Part shown: positions 1 to 13,800 of the stretch, piece by piece
How the letters are laid out: each line of letters starts with the position of its first letter
Numbering within the stretch: the stretch's first letter is position 1
From: Hermodice carunculata
Taxonomy: Eukaryota > Annelida > Polychaeta > Eunicida > Amphinomidae
Assembly: GCA_964020975.1 (NCBI GenBank)
Contig: OZ026622.1
Coordinates: 2,325,429-2,389,428 of the forward strand
Length of the DNA stretch: 64,000 nucleotides
Direction: 5' to 3'
The notes under the pieces: generated by a model
What the model saw: the letters and a program-made list of their open reading frames with translations, nothing else
The model's database searches: none
What the model was told of the DNA's origin: nothing
Program-made: the position numbers and the translations under genes

Positions 1-660
1 AGGCCTTATCAGGTCTTGGTACCAGCTACTCCCAACACATTTTTACCGAGTTAGTATCAGAAAAAAGTTCTCACTTTGCTAAATATCTGAATCAACCCAA
101 TTTTAACCATATTACTTTTGCCAGAAAACTCACTTAGATACCTAGGTGTTAAGATATGGAATGGGCTCCCAAACAATATTAAAAATGCAATTACATTAAC
201 TGAATTTAAAAGACTTATTTCGGTGTGGCACCTCCACAAGTCCTGTAACTGCCTCATGTGCAGAGAGTAGATCTGCCTGCACATGGTACGTGTGCAACAT
301 GGCGGAGTCTCTATAGTTCTGTCTATTTTTAATAAATTACTCAGGCTAGCCATTAATCAGCTGTGATTTAGATCTGTATCATCAGGTGCTAAACTATTAT
401 ATTTATCTTTATTTTGATTTTATGTGTCTCATAATTTGAGTCAGTGTATCATATTATTATTAATGACAAGTGTCTCAATAACTTTTACTTACCGGGTACT
501 ATGTTTTATGTACTCATTATATGTATTTTATCCCCCTGTTTGTAAGCTGTATGTATACTTGTTTGCAACAAAATTTGTATTTATGTGTCGGTACAATAGC
601 CTATGGCTAATGTTGACTGTGTGTACTAGCCGACGTTAAATAAAGTCTTGTATCTTGAAA
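1..660 (+). mobile_element. 3' end of a non-LTR retrotransposon (LINE)
   Basis: The plus strand at about 140-270 codes for KIWNGLPNNIKNAITLTEFK followed by a short Cys-rich tail (SCNCLMC) and a stop. This is the usual C-terminus of CR1/L2-type LINE polymerases, where a WN-LP block precedes the end of ORF2. An AT-rich 3' UTR follows, ending near TAAATAAAGTCTTGTATCTT at 634-653. The 5' part is cut by the window edge. Only the C-terminal segment is visible, so the clade is uncertain. Confidence 0.7.
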
Positions 661-960
661 AATCATATGCACACAGACTTGAAAGAGACTGTACAGGTGC
701 ACCATCTGGTGGTCCTCCAGAGAACCACTACTTTGGTAAGCTGTGTGTTTGTACACATTTGTGTACACGAGCAGAAATGGAAAGTGAAACCTGTCTTCAA
801 AGACCACCTAATAGAGATGACCAAATTGTAGTCTCACGAAAAATGGTGGTCCGTCATGGGAAATATAGGTAAAACTAGAAAGAAGATTTGCTGCACAGCA
901 AATCTGTCTGGGTGCCTTCAAAATGAGAACAGTTTGAAATGTTACACATTGCCATTGTTC
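661..960. other. Unassigned stretch with small hairpin
   Basis: No gene is visible. At 877-905 there is a hairpin (GATTTGC...GCAAATC) followed by TGTCTGGGTGCC. The same hairpin and following word recur at about 6410-6445 and introduce the ~147-bp repeat array in both places, so this is probably the left end of that element. Confidence 0.5.
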
Positions 961-2300
961 AACATAATCTAAATTTTATATGTAATCTTAATCTGTATAA
1001 ATTAAAATGCTATAACTTTGGTTCTTGGTTGAGTGAATGTGGCAACTTATAAATTGAAGTTTGAATGACACCACTTATAATGTACAGTAGTTTTGAAGCT
1101 ATTCAAGATTTTAACTTTGTGTATTTGCCAAATTTATGTAAATTAAAAGCCTGCAACTTTGGTGCATGGTTCATTGGATGGGGTTATGTCACATACCTAC
1201 AAACTGAAGTTGGAATGGCACCTCTATGTTTTATAGTTTTGAACTTATTCAAGATTTAGATTTTGTGTATTCACCTTATTTGCAAAATTCAAAATCCTGC
1301 AACTTTGCTTCATGGTTTATTTGATGCACTTTTGTCACAAATACATAGAGTGAAGTATAAATGGCACCTGTATCTATAATAGTTTTGAAGCGATTCAAGA
1401 TTTTAATTTTGTATACTGTAATTTGCTTTATTTTCACGTGTTTAAATTTTAACGGTTTTAGTATTTTTGACGTTTCACAGCAGTTTTAATTTCACTGTTT
1501 TGGGCATAATTCCCATTCAAACAATGTTAAAATACTATTTCACTGTGTTTTCATTTTCACGGTTTTGTGCCTTCAGCGAAATAAGCGAAAATAAGAATAC
1601 AGCGAAATTAAAGCAATTTACAGTATTCACCTAATTTGCATAAATTAAAATCCTGCAACTTTGGTTCATTGTTCATTAGATGCAGCTTTGTTACAAATCT
1701 GTAAATTGAAGTTGGAATGGCACCTGCATGTGTAATAGTTTTGAATTTATTAAAAAAGATTTAAGTTTTGGGTATTCATCTCCTTTGCACAAATTAAAAC
1801 CCTGGTTTATGGTTTATTGGATGTGGCTATGTCACAAATCCATAAATTGAAGTTTGGAGTGGCACTTCTGTCTATAATAGTTTTGAAGCTTTTCAAAATT
1901 TAAATTTTGTGCATTCACCTAATTTGCATAAATCAAAATCCTACAACTTTAGTTCATGGTTCATTGGACACAGCTTTGCCCCAAACCTCACACTTAAATT
2001 TGGAATGACACCGCTATCTATAATAGTTTTGAAGCTAGTCAATATTTAAATTTTGCATATTGATCTTATTTCCATAAATTAAAATCTTAGAACTTTGGTT
2101 CATGGTTTATTGGGTGGAGATTTGCTACAAACCTATAAATTGAAGTTGGAATGGCTTTTCTATCTTTCATAGTTTTGAAGATATTCAACTTCTAAATTTT
2201 TCAGTGCCCCAAATTAGCATAATTTGAAATTCTTTCATTTAATGCCCATCATATTGGCAGGTGTCTAAAACCTAAATATATATATTGAATTTTGTGTCTA
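960..2300 (+). repeat. Degenerate ~147-bp tandem repeat array
   Basis: A unit of roughly 145-150 bp is repeated about eight times. It contains TTTTGAAGCTATTCAAGATT, a TTTGCATAAATTAAAATCCT-like block and ATTGAAGTTGGAATGGCACC. GAAGTTGGAATGG-like words fall near 1053, 1205, 1711, 1844 and 2140. One unit is interrupted by a MITE at 1414-1625. The family recurs at 6480-6790 on this strand and at 55070-55690 on the other strand. Confidence 0.75.
1414..1625. mobile_element. MITE with TACTGTAA ends
   Basis: The ends are inverted repeats: TACTGTAATTTGCTTTATTT at the left and AAAGCAATTTACAGTA at the right. A TA flank at each side is compatible with a Tc1/mariner or pogo-type insertion. The centre contains CGAAATAAGCGAAAATAAG. 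A shorter relative lies at 41533-41642. Confidence 0.65.
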
Positions 2301-2485
2301 TCTGCAATAGTTTGGAAGATATGGAGCTTTTAAAATTTAAATTGCCCCCAAATTTGCATAATTTGAAACATCATGGCTATTCCAAACCAGGTGCACAATT
2401 TCACTTGCAGGTCAGTCAACATGTCAAGTTTGGTGGCTTTCAAAATAATAGTGTTGGAGAAAAACTCCAGACAAATTTGGTCATA

Positions 2486-2881
<396 letters not shown>

Positions 2882-3049
2882 GTACTACATACAGTATCTT
2901 CAAGAGGTGTTCTTCCATGACAGTCTCTCAAGGGCGTGGTCTCCGGAGACAGGGACCACTGTGCATGCATTTAGACAATGGTACCTGCTATTTGAGACCA
3001 CCCTTCCTACCAGCAAGAATGGTCTTATACAGCAGGTTGTTTTAAAATG

Positions 3050-3215
3050 GAGGTAATTAAACTCTTTCCCCGTAAGAATAAGGTCAAGTCAACAGCTTTC
3101 CTTTGTGTGGGGTAGAAATGTTGCACTCAACCCATGCCAAATAAAGCTGTTGACCCAGATGGGTCATGCTATTTTATAGGGCTTTATCTACAATTCGCAG
3201 CAAAATGTTTTCTAT
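3050..3215. mobile_element. Degraded TTAA-type hairpin MITE
   Basis: CTCTTTCCCC, then GTCAACAGCTTTCCTTTG and, after a short loop, CAAATAAAGCTGTTGACCCA show the hairpin core of the TTAA family in decayed form. The right terminus is not recognisable. Confidence 0.5.
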
Positions 3216-4620
3216 TGATGAGACCACAAAGAGGCAGGTGGGAATTTACATTCAGACACTTTGGGGCTGATTTTGAGCGGGAGAGAGTTCACAAAGGTTC
3301 AGCCAAGGATGTGTTAGCAGGTCCCCGGTACAACTCCGTTTCTCCAAGGAGTGGTTTTATGGCAGCTGCTACTGTGTTTTATAGCAAGAACATTATATCA
3401 AACTCCCCCAAAAATGTTCAAAATTTTAATGATGTAGTAAGAAGCATAAAAAGATTTCTAATTATGCTATCACTTTCATTAAATCAAAATCAATAGAACA
3501 ATAATCCACACAACAGAATAAATAATTTATAAATAGGTGTACTGAACAAAAAAAAAAGCAAGGTTCAACATTCAGCGATGGTGGAATTTCCCCAGAACAA
3601 GCGGCTCATCAGCTACTGAAGTAATGGACAACTGCATGTAATACTTGTATTGGACCAAAACACAATGTACCTAACATTATTTACATATAAAAAAAAAGAC
3701 AACAACAACACACACCACACACAAAAAAGATCACCCCCACCAAAAAAATCAGTCCATTTATAAACACAAGTCAGAGTTGCTGGGTACCAAAAGAAATCTG
3801 TCTTTCATAAACAAATCACTGACAGGTTTATATCAGGTAGAGCCAGAACCTGTCATAAAAAATAGAAGCACTCCCAGAGTTGAACAACATCCATGCATCA
3901 AGTGGTACAATGCAAGTGTGGCAGCACATTCAGCTCTCAAAACATTTAACAAAAGTAAAAATGTCAGTCAATGAGCTCCTCCAATATACAACTTAATGGC
4001 GAAGGTGGAGAAACTTAGGATAAGACACAGTATAACTGTTGGAATGACACCCTCGACCTCCAGCTTTGTCAATAAAATTAGGACTACGCCTTGGACATGA
4101 TCCATAAAATGTGTGAAGTATAATGGAGCCATAAGTGTTGAGTAGTTCACAGGACCACTTGACATCAGTGGTGGATACATGTATCGGGAAGGTACAAGAA
4201 CGTGCTACTGTCACGCAATGCGTAGGTTGTACTCTGTAAAAGTTTTATGTACCCTTTGTCCTTGTCACAGGGCAAGGTTGCTTGCTGTTTTGACCACCAG
4301 GAGTAGGGCATTGCAGGGAAATTTGTTGACCACTCGGGGCCTGAGTGTCCAGTCTCCACAAGCACAGTCAATTTAACCCTTATCAACCAATTTATCTTGA
4401 TAATGAGCCTGTGAGGTAGCCTGGGCAAAGTTCCCGTGCTTCAACACTGAAAATAACTTGCAAGCTTGCCTCAACAGCTGATAAACTTGTCATTCTTGAA
4501 AATAACTCATAAACCTAAGTATTTTTGGAATTATTTATACAGTTCTATAGACAGTCACTTTTTCAATTCAGTATTGTCAATGTCTTGATTTTGAAGTCAC
4601 TTTCAAATATTCTGAGAAAA
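3216..4620. other. Unassigned stretch
   Basis: No gene is supported. Two partly overlapping minus-strand open frames (about 3968-4214 and 4165-4428) and a plus-strand one (3777-3974) look less repetitive than their surroundings. I see no splice frame, domain or similarity that would make them coding. A-rich tracts lie at about 3550 and 3690-3745. Confidence 0.4.
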
Positions 4621-5115
4621 AAAATCTTGCTGAGAATATTTTTTATTGAAAGAATTAAAGATGTGCATTAGGTTATCAGTGATCTCAGTGCTGACTGATT
4701 CTTTTCTGTAAGTAACACTGTAGATTTACTTACAAAAAGTGCAATAAAGAATACATTTTTAGAAAGCATACTAACTGAAGATTCATGCTGTGGGACTTTG
4801 GTATAATGTTCTTGGCAGCAATGTTTGCACAGCAGTTAAAAAAGTGTAGACAAGTGATTGTCATTCTTTGACATAAATTTTAAAATTCAGTCAATACATC
4901 TTCATATATTTCTGCATCAGATTTATGGCCAACTGTGGAACACACTGCAAATGAAAAAAGTGTGTCCAAAATTTTAAATATTTATTGTAGTTCTTGAGAT
5001 GCAGACATTTGTAGTTAGAATGAGGACACATCAAAGGAAAGCTACTTTTAACTGACTCTGGAGACAAAACAGCACCAAATTTTATAAATTTGAGGTGGCA
5101 ACAATGGCAACGTCA
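4620..5115 (-). repeat. Dispersed repeat, shared with 48.8-49.6 kb
   Basis: Read on the minus strand, this stretch resembles 49275-49615. Both hold a CACTTNTCTACACTTTT block, a GCTGTGCAAACA block and a TTTGGTGC(T/A)GTTTTGTC block in the same arrangement. It is therefore a dispersed element of at least 0.5 kb. The class is unknown and no coding was seen. A more distant relative may lie at 14690-15190. Confidence 0.5.
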
Positions 5116-5238
5116 TATATTAACATTTTCCTCACTAGAATGAGAGACTAAACAGCTTTCCTTGACACGAGTTGGGCCCAATCAACAGAAGCTGTTAACC
5201 TGGAGTATGCAAACATTGACACAGATAACGCTTGATAT

Positions 5239-5452
5239 TTATGGCTCGCCAAACCTACGTATGTTCATAAAGTCTCTGCATTTTTTAATTGTCTACAGGG
5301 GGTGGGGTGGGGGTGTTTCTACACAAACTAGAGTTTTTAATTCCCTGTATGGAGTTTCTACATGAAACTCCTTGTCGGGAAAACTCTCCACACAGAATTA
5401 AGAACTCTCTGCAGAGAATTAACAAACGTTTGCAGGTTTGGCTCGCCGTGGA
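5239..5452. mobile_element. Palindromic element with GCTCGCCAAACCT ends
   Basis: GGCTCGCCAAACCTACGTA at the left is the inverse of AGGTTTGGCTCGCC at the right, about 200 bp apart. Between them are further inverted words (GAGTTTCTACATGAAACTC and GAACTCTCTGCAGAGAATT). It looks like a fold-back MITE. Confidence 0.5.
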
Positions 5453-5839
5453 TATTGACCCCATCTGGTTGCTTTGCACGGGAAGGGGCCAGTTTGACGA
5501 CAAGGGCAAATGAAGACGGCAAACTGAGCAGTTCCCTGCAAAGCATGTCTTCAGACACTAAGCCTACAGAGACATCAATAGGACTTGCCCTGGAGCACTA
5601 CTTTTAATGGAACATCCTTGCAGCACTACACGAAATACATGTAGGACTATTACCATAAACCACTACTGACAGTTATATGAGGACAGACACCCGCCCCCCT
5701 CCCAATTTAGGCATGCCTGTGTTTTAATCTATCCAAACTACTTGAATGAACTCACCATAGTCACAAACAGTATCTATATTGACAGTCCATTGAACTCAGA
5801 CCTCGCTGTCAGCTGTTGCTACTCTATATTCCTTGCTGC

Positions 5840-5985
5840 CTCCTAATTAACCCCTTCCTGGTCAGAATGAGGCTGGATCAACAGTATTCCTTGGTGGCAA
5901 AGGAAGCCATTGACCTGGGGCAGGCCATCATGTTACTTCTTACCTACAATTCTCAGCAAAAATATTTCCTATTGGCATGTAATTT
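5840..5985. mobile_element. Degraded TTAA-type hairpin MITE
   Basis: TTAACCCCTTCCTGGTCA at the left, GGATCAACAGTATTCCTTGG, then CAAAGGAAGCCATTGACCTG and a CTACAATTCTCAGCAAA block match the order found in intact copies such as 31874-32113. The right end is lost. Confidence 0.55.
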
Positions 5986-6391
5986 AAAATAAAACTAGAC
6001 ACACCTTCAAGGCAATACGCTGACTGAAGGGTCTGCCATGTAATTAGGCTGCCATTGGTGCAAATTAGGTCATGGTGACGCCAAAATCTAATCAATTCAT
6101 CTTGCCAGGCCAGGTAAAATAAGCATATTGCCAAATTTGAGCAAAATACATGGAGGCATTCTGTAGATATCCTGGCAACGAGAATGTGCACATCTGGACA
6201 GACTGAAATCTGATGGACAGACCGACATCCAGATGGACGGACAAACCGAAAACATAAAGGGTTCCTCCCCCCTCCCCATGGGGCAGACCCTGAAAAACAT
6301 TGCAGTATACAACAATGTCCGTGTGGGTACTTTTGGGTGATCGGAGTGCGAAGCACAGGAAATGCCTATATGTCAGTATTCTGCTCACCAG

Positions 6392-6792
6392 GTGTGCACC
6401 CAGGAAAGAAGATTTGCTTCATGGCAAATCTGTCTGGGTGCCTTCAAAATGAGAACAGTTTGAAATGCTACACTTTGCCATTGTTCAACACAATTAAAAT
6501 TTTGTGTATTAGCCTTATTTGTATAAACTGAAATGCTGCAACTTTGGTTTGTGGTTCATTGCATGTAGCCATGTCACAAACTTACAAACTGAAGTTTGAA
6601 TGACACCTCTATCTATGATAATTTTGAAGCTATTCAAGATTTTGTGTCTTCACCTAATTTGTATAAATTAAAATTGTACAACTTTGGTTCATGGTTCATT
6701 AGATGTGGCTATGTCACAAACCTACAAATTGAAGTTGAAATGGCACGTCTATGTATAAAAGTTTTGAAGTTGTTTAAGATTGGCACCCAGAC
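6392..6792 (+). repeat. Two-unit copy of the ~147-bp repeat element
   Basis: It starts with the same hairpin and TGTCTGGGTGCC word as 877-930 and carries about two units of the ~147-bp repeat. It ends with GGCACCCAGAC, the inverse of GTCTGGGTGCC. This gives a plausible pair of terminal inverted repeats, so the array may be one transposable element with variable unit number. Confidence 0.55.
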
Positions 6793-6793
6793 A

Positions 6794-7739
<946 letters not shown>

Positions 7740-8475
7740 TCATGTTACAGAGCTGATGCTATCACTTACATCTGTGTCTGCCGGTTAACTTTTGCTCGTG
7801 AATGTGATGCAGTCAACAGTTTTAAATAGCCCCATATAACCTTTTGGGACTTCACAGGGTAAAAGAAAATCTAGGTCGAGTTCGATAGTGGTAGTACCAC
7901 CTATAGTATTATATAATATTTGGCCCAAAATAGGAAAATTTTGAGAATGCTGTTTGTTAAAAACTCTTTCTTCAGTCATCTTGAAACTTGGTGGGAATGT
8001 CTATCAGACAAAAAGACCAAAATGTGCCGAAATTTAGTTGTGCCATCTACAGTATTATATGACATGGACCAACAGGTGTTAAAAACACATGAAAATTCAT
8101 TATCTTGAGAAAGAATAAGGCTAATGATACCACATGTACCACAAATGTGTCTCCTATGTAGATTTAAGTTGCATACATGGATGATCTGAATATACTTTCT
8201 CAAGGCCATGGAGGGACTGCATTTCAGGAAATCATTATACCCCCCCCCCCCCCCGCAATGCAGTGGGGGTTGGGGGTTGGTATACTGGTTTCGCCATTTC
8301 CATCCGTCTGTCTGTCTGTAGACATAATCTTGTCTAGACTCCATCTCCTTCAATAGTGCTCCAATCTCTTGACACTTGGTATGGTTATTTTCTGTCACTA
8401 AAGGGTGTGTCGTGAAACAACGATGACCTTCAGTTATATAGGTCAAGGTCACAGCAGGCACCCGTAGACATAATC
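7740..8475 (+). repeat. Dispersed repeats of the GAAAATCTAG and AGGTCAAGGTCA types
   Basis: 7740-8130 is related to 21360-22025 and 44680-48290, with shared words AGAAAATCTAGGTCGAGTTC and ACAGTATTATATGA. 8240-8475 is a second repeat with CCGTCTGTCTGTCTGTAGAC, GGTCAAGGTCACAGCAGGCA and two copies of AGACATAATCTTGTC. Neither codes for anything recognisable. Confidence 0.55.
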
Positions 8476-8479
8476 TTGT

Positions 8480-9860
8480 CCGGACTCTTAACTCCTTCAG
8501 TTGTTACAAACAAGACAAATCGCCATGGAATCAACCAACTATCCAGTAGATGCAATCCACATTTTCCCCTTCAATACACAAGTTGAGGCACATAATATGT
8601 TAAAACTTGAACAACTGGACACCTGAACCATCACTATTCATGCCATTCATTCAAGAAAAGATGACCAAACAGGACAAATTAACACATCGTCATTTGAAAA
8701 GATGGCTGCTGGACTACTGCAAACATTAACTGTAGCTGTAAATGCAAGGGTTATGCTAATTAAGAATATGGACGTTCAGGATGGACTTGTACACTCTGCA
8801 GTGGGTATTGTAACAGGTTTTCGGCCAGAACCACAACCAGATGTAAATGAAGACTATAAGCCAGAGTACATCCTCATTAAATTTGATGATGAAAAAGTGG
8901 GATGCAACTGCAGGAGGCAACAAAAACATTGAGTGAGTAATCATTTAACTCCTATCCCATTAGTGCAATCACAAATAAGAATTTGTAAATACTCAAAAGT
9001 GACCAAGAAAAGAACACAAGTCTCTCCCTTACCTTGGCATGGGGACTTACAATTCATGAAGAACAAGGAAAAACTGAGAATCAGTTGGTACTTTCTTGCA
9101 GTGGACACTTCAAACCAGGTCAATTCTACACTGCTATCAGCAGACCCAAAACACTAATTGGCCTCTTTATTTTGGATGCTGTGACACCAAATATAATCAC
9201 AACAAATCAAAAATCTATTGTCAAACTCAACAGAATGAAAAAAGGCCTTTTCAAGCTTCACCCTCCACCTTCCCTTGATATGTCCAGTCAACCTCATTTC
9301 AAAGTGGTTGTGCAAAATGCTGAATCAATTGTTGCACATATGGACTGCACAGAAAAACAGTCTGATATAAAATTGTCATTCACTGTTTTAGTGTGCAATA
9401 CAGGAAGTATCTCCCCCAAGACAGCTGTATTACCCTCAGCTTCGCCTCGGGTAATACAGCTGTCTTTGGGGGAGATACTTCCTGTATTTCACACTAAAAC
9501 AGTGAATAACTAATAATATTCATTTGCCCCAGAGAAGATCCCACTATGCGCATCTGCATTCTGTCAGTTTACTGTCACCCTAGAATTCCATTCCGACGAT
9601 TGCTTCCACAGCTTGAGGTCATCCTGCACAGAATTCCTCTTGGTCTATCTGTAATAGTAACAGGTCATTTCAATATTGACCTCCTGAGGCAATAGACTCC
9701 ATTTCAACAACTCCTGTGCTACCATGGACTGGTACAACATGTTCAGACTCCCACCCACAGGAATGGTGGACTGCTGGATCATATCTATATGCTTGATGTC
9801 ATTCCCACCCACTATAGCGACCACTTCCTCCTATCCCTTACTGTACCCTTCCCAAGTTTT
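8480..9860 (+). mobile_element. Decayed Helentron: helicase end plus endonuclease
   Basis: At 8702-8932 the plus strand codes for VNARVMLIKNMDVQDGLVHS and AVGIVTGF, a PIF1-type helicase segment. At 9034-9330 it codes for WGLTIHEEQGKTENQLVLSC and GQFYTAISRPKTLIGLFILD, the last helicase motifs. From about 9550 it codes for VIVTGHFNIDLL, PTHRNGGLLDHIYMLD and HYSDHFLLSL, the apurinic-type endonuclease domain that Helentrons carry behind the helicase. The Rep domain and both ends are missing. Stops and frame changes occur (a TGA at about 8627, a frame change near 8935-9030, a TAG at about 9691), and a palindrome interrupts the endonuclease start. It is long inactive. Confidence 0.82.
9379..9506. 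repeat. 128-bp palindrome inside the Helentron
   Basis: The two arms are nearly perfect inverse copies: TTCACTGTTTTAGTGTG at the left and CACACTAAAACAGTGAA at the right, with CTCAGCTTCGCCTCGGG at the centre. It interrupts the start of the endonuclease region. It is probably a fold-back MITE inserted there. Confidence 0.8.
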
Positions 9861-10719
9861 AAGGCACTGAGGTAAGATTGGTACACACAAGCTGATAAAT
9901 ACAGATACTTTGTTGCTCTTGACTCATTTATTAATATCCACTTTGTTCAAACATTGGAAGGGAACATGAGGATACATGTATTTTCCTTCCTTTGTGAAGG
10001 TAAAATACAAATGACATGTCTGAAAGCAACAGTTTTTTTTCTCACCTGAACACAATGGAAAACATTGAGGCACAATGTACTCACATGTTGCGGGGTGTAT
10101 ACAGTATGCCTTTTGGCTACTGCTTCTATTTTTTTGTGTGTGTGTGTTATGGTCACTACATCTGAACATGTGAACATGTATCAATATACCACAGACAAGT
10201 CTCTGATGTGTGGAGTCATGGTAGCACGACTGGTGGTACGAAGTGGAACCAGCATAATAGGTGTAATGGTCCTCAGGCTCTGCTGACAACCATCATGAAA
10301 AAACAATTTCCTGAAATGAATTCCCTCCACAACCTTGAAAATTAACCAAGGTCATCCATATTCTGCAATATCAAACTTCCACATGATACACATCTGTGGT
10401 ACATTTGGCATCATTCACCTTATTCTTTATCAGGCTATTGAATTAAATGTCCTTTTCTTGTGCTTGATGACAAAAAAAAAATATGTCCAGGTCACATAAT
10501 CATTTGAATGTCACATTATCAAATGGTTTTAGGCGCTCCAAAATGAGTTTGTTTTCTGTCATTCAACATTTTTGACCTAGGTCAGATAATGATACAGTTA
10601 TAAATTACTTTAATTAGCAGGGCTTCGGTGGTTACAAAGCAAGGAATGGGTATTCTGTAATGTGACAAGCACGTTTTGCATGGACCAGTAAACCATGTAG
10701 ATGTATTTAATTTTGTCAG
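9861..10719. other. Unassigned stretch before the plus-strand exon
   Basis: Neither an exon for the plus-strand gene nor a repeat with clear ends was found. Short TGTGTG and poly(A) tracts are present. Confidence 0.4.
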
Positions 10720-10875
10720 AAAGAAGACTAGAGGATGCAGCACAAGGTCAGAACATGAAGTCCGAGTCGTATCGCTTCTTAAATCAAAATCAAGCTGGGG
10801 CACAGTCACAGAGCACTTTGAAGATGGGTCAGAATGCCAGACAGACGTCCCGTAAGAGCAGCAAGCATGATGCTA
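10720..10875 (+). CDS. Exon of the unrecognised plus-strand gene
   Basis: The acceptor is AATTTTGTCAG and the donor GCTA|GTAAGT, with 2 nt carried in and 1 nt out. It reads RRLEDAAQGQNMKSESYRFL and continues through NQNQAGAQSQSTLKMGQNAR to SRKSSKHDA. Because it begins in phase 1, an upstream coding exon must exist. None was recognised in the preceding 10 kb. Confidence 0.65.
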
Positions 10876-13800
10876 GTAAGTAGTAACAGTGGAACCTGTC
10901 ACTTGAGAGCTTACTGTGTGATGTACTGTTACACCACTCCTTTTTTTTTTTTTTTTTTTTTGGTTATATTAAGTTTATTGAACTTTCAAAGTGAACGTAA
11001 TCAAGTCCACTTGTCTTTAACCATTTCTGCCTGAACTCTTTCGGCACATTATTTTGGATGGAGTCAACAGTGCAATGCACCCAAAGGGCACCACAGAAAG
11101 CTGTTGACCTGGGCCATTATATCCTATTGGACTATAGGCACGCTGATACTTCAATGAAAGCCCTTTTTACAAAGAATATTAATACAGTATCCACTTGATA
11201 ATTCAGAGAAGTTCCTCTTAGTACTTAGCAACTGGCCAAACCCAACTGTGGCTGGGAAAATGTCATCTGCATATTTTTTCTTTTTTTGGGGGGTGGGGTG
11301 GGTGGGGGGGGGGGGGGTGGGCGGATGGGGTGGAGGTGGGGGGTGGTGCTTGATTTTATTGTTTATGAACATTTTGAAGGAAACCTGTTGATGAGATCTA
11401 TCAAAACAGCATGCCCCTGCGTCAAAAGCTTTCCTTGGAGTGTGGTGGGCACTCAGCACCAAATCCATGTCACAGAAAGCTGTTGACTGTCTTAACGGGA
11501 GGCGAGGGGTTAAAACAATAGTTGTGGGGCACCAGGAGTGATCTTTGTGGACTGGCGTCACTTTAAAAGAAGGCATTTGTCACAATGTCCACTATGCAGT
11601 ATTACCCTTTTTTTGGAGGGCATCCCTGCCCCCTCAAGCAACCCCTGCAACTCACAGGACTCGGGGGAAAATGCAAAAGTAATGAAAAGATTCCCATATT
11701 TTCCATCAATGACACAAATCTTAAGTTATAATATTTAAACAGAACTCTAAACTTGTGCTCACATCCTGGAAATTTCCCATGAGTCCATGGTGCTTAATAG
11801 AAATAATATAGTACTCGAGTGATGATTGTTTTAAAAGGAAATGAACTTGTAGGAAATGGTTTCATCTGAACTCATCCCATACTATACTGACAACACACTT
11901 ATTTTTCATATTATGTATTTTGCTGAATTTATTAAAAAAATTGTACTTTCAGATCCCTCTTGAAAAAAAAGTGTTAACCCTTTACCCCTCAGACTGGCCA
12001 AAACTGGCTGGTGGTTAAATGTTTTCAACTAATTTCAACATTGTAAAGAAAAAAACAGTTTGCTGAGAATTGCAGACCAGACCTATCAAGATAACATTGC
12101 CCCAGGTCAACAGCTTTCCTTGGCGTGGGTTGGGCACTTAGTGCCCAATCCATGTCAAGGAAAGCTGTTAACTCAGTCTTGATTCAAAAAGGAAAGGGTT
12201 AATTCAAGTACTTACATGCCCCATGTGGCACCTGGGGTTGTTTTTATTACCTGGCCATTCCTCCAGGTGTCAATAGTAACATTATTTATGACGCGATGCA
12301 AACATCATTCAAACATTGATGGGCTTTATGTTTAACGTATGGGAGGAGCCGAGAGTCGCGGGACACCAAACTTCACCCACCAAAATATAACTGTGCTTTA
12401 TTTCTAAAATTGATGCTCTATTCTGGTCAGCTGCATATTAAGCACCCCCACCCCTCCACCCCGGTGTATATTTTATCACTTACAGTTTCTTTACCTCTGT
12501 TCTGTATGAGAAAGACACAAAGGTTTAATCACTTCAACATGAATATTACGACGACAAAAATAGGGTATGTTTGCCGAGTACCTAAATTTATTAGGTAAAA
12601 CATTTTTAACTTAACATTGCAACGGACATGAAGCTTAGTTTTATAAATAAACAGTGGGAAATATCTTATTTTATAAATAAACAGTGGGAAATATCTTATT
12701 TTACACATCACAGATCTACGTAGCAAGATACATTATTCCATACATACAGTCATAGTTCACATGAACATGTGGCTCCACTGTGAAGCTGTCTCAAGCTACA
12801 AACTGGTCTGATGTTGACACAATAATGGACAGATATCATCTTACGTTCACTCACACGGCTGTTTTCCCTTTTCTATTGTTAACAATTAAAAAAAAATGCA
12901 GAAAAATGGACTGAACATGCATACCTGAAATACAGGTCTCCTTTTTTTATGTGTGTCGTTATTTTTCAGTTGCACACATTTGAAACTGACAGGATGGTAC
13001 ATCATTCAAACATAAATGGTTACGATACTTGAATGTCTCTGCTGATAAAACTATGCCGTGGAAGAAAAATCAGACTTCTGATTTCATTCACACTAGAACA
13101 ACAAGGGTGCAACGTATGTGAAGCCTTCATGGGCAAAACAGACAGAGCTAAATTACATCAAAGTTTGTCCCCTTGATAAGGTCGAGAAAATGGCGTTCAA
13201 AGCAAATGCCCAGTTCAACAACATTTCCATCATTTACACAGCCATTGGTTCACTTGATGTCTCAGTCCGTGGCCTCCCTCAGCAGTGGAGAATTCATAGA
13301 ACATGTAGTTTTACAACTTGAACTTTTAACTCTTTCAGTACCGACTGCCACTTAAGTCTAGCTACCTAAAACAAACTGCTCTGAATTATAAGGGTGCTAG
13401 ATTTGTGTTCCTTGAAAAAAAGACCGTTTACTCAAGTACCAGCATGCCTGTAGTTACATATACAGTGAAAACTCGTTATAATGACACCATCTGTTCCCTT
13501 AGAAATGTGTCAGATAACTGAATATGTCAGATAAATGAATCAAACAACAAAGAAAATGAACTTTTGCCATTCAAAACTTGTGTCATTATAATGAACATGT
13601 CGGATATCTGAGTGTCGTTATAATGAGGTTTGACTGTAGCAGTCCAGGTCAACAGCTTTCCTTGAGGTTCTTTGGGTGATATGTGCCCAAAGCATGCTGA
13701 GGAAAACTGTGGACTCTCTCCAAAATGTGGCACTGAAAGAGTTAAGCATCTTTTTTTTTTCCTTTTTGAGGTTTTATTGGCAAATAACACACATCTGCTG

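Noticed and set aside
3968-4428. Minus-strand frames with a hydrophobic stretch (VIPTVILCLILSFSTFAIKL)
   Set aside because: Two competing frames overlap, neither has splice-site or family support, and the hydrophobic run can occur by chance in AT-rich DNA.
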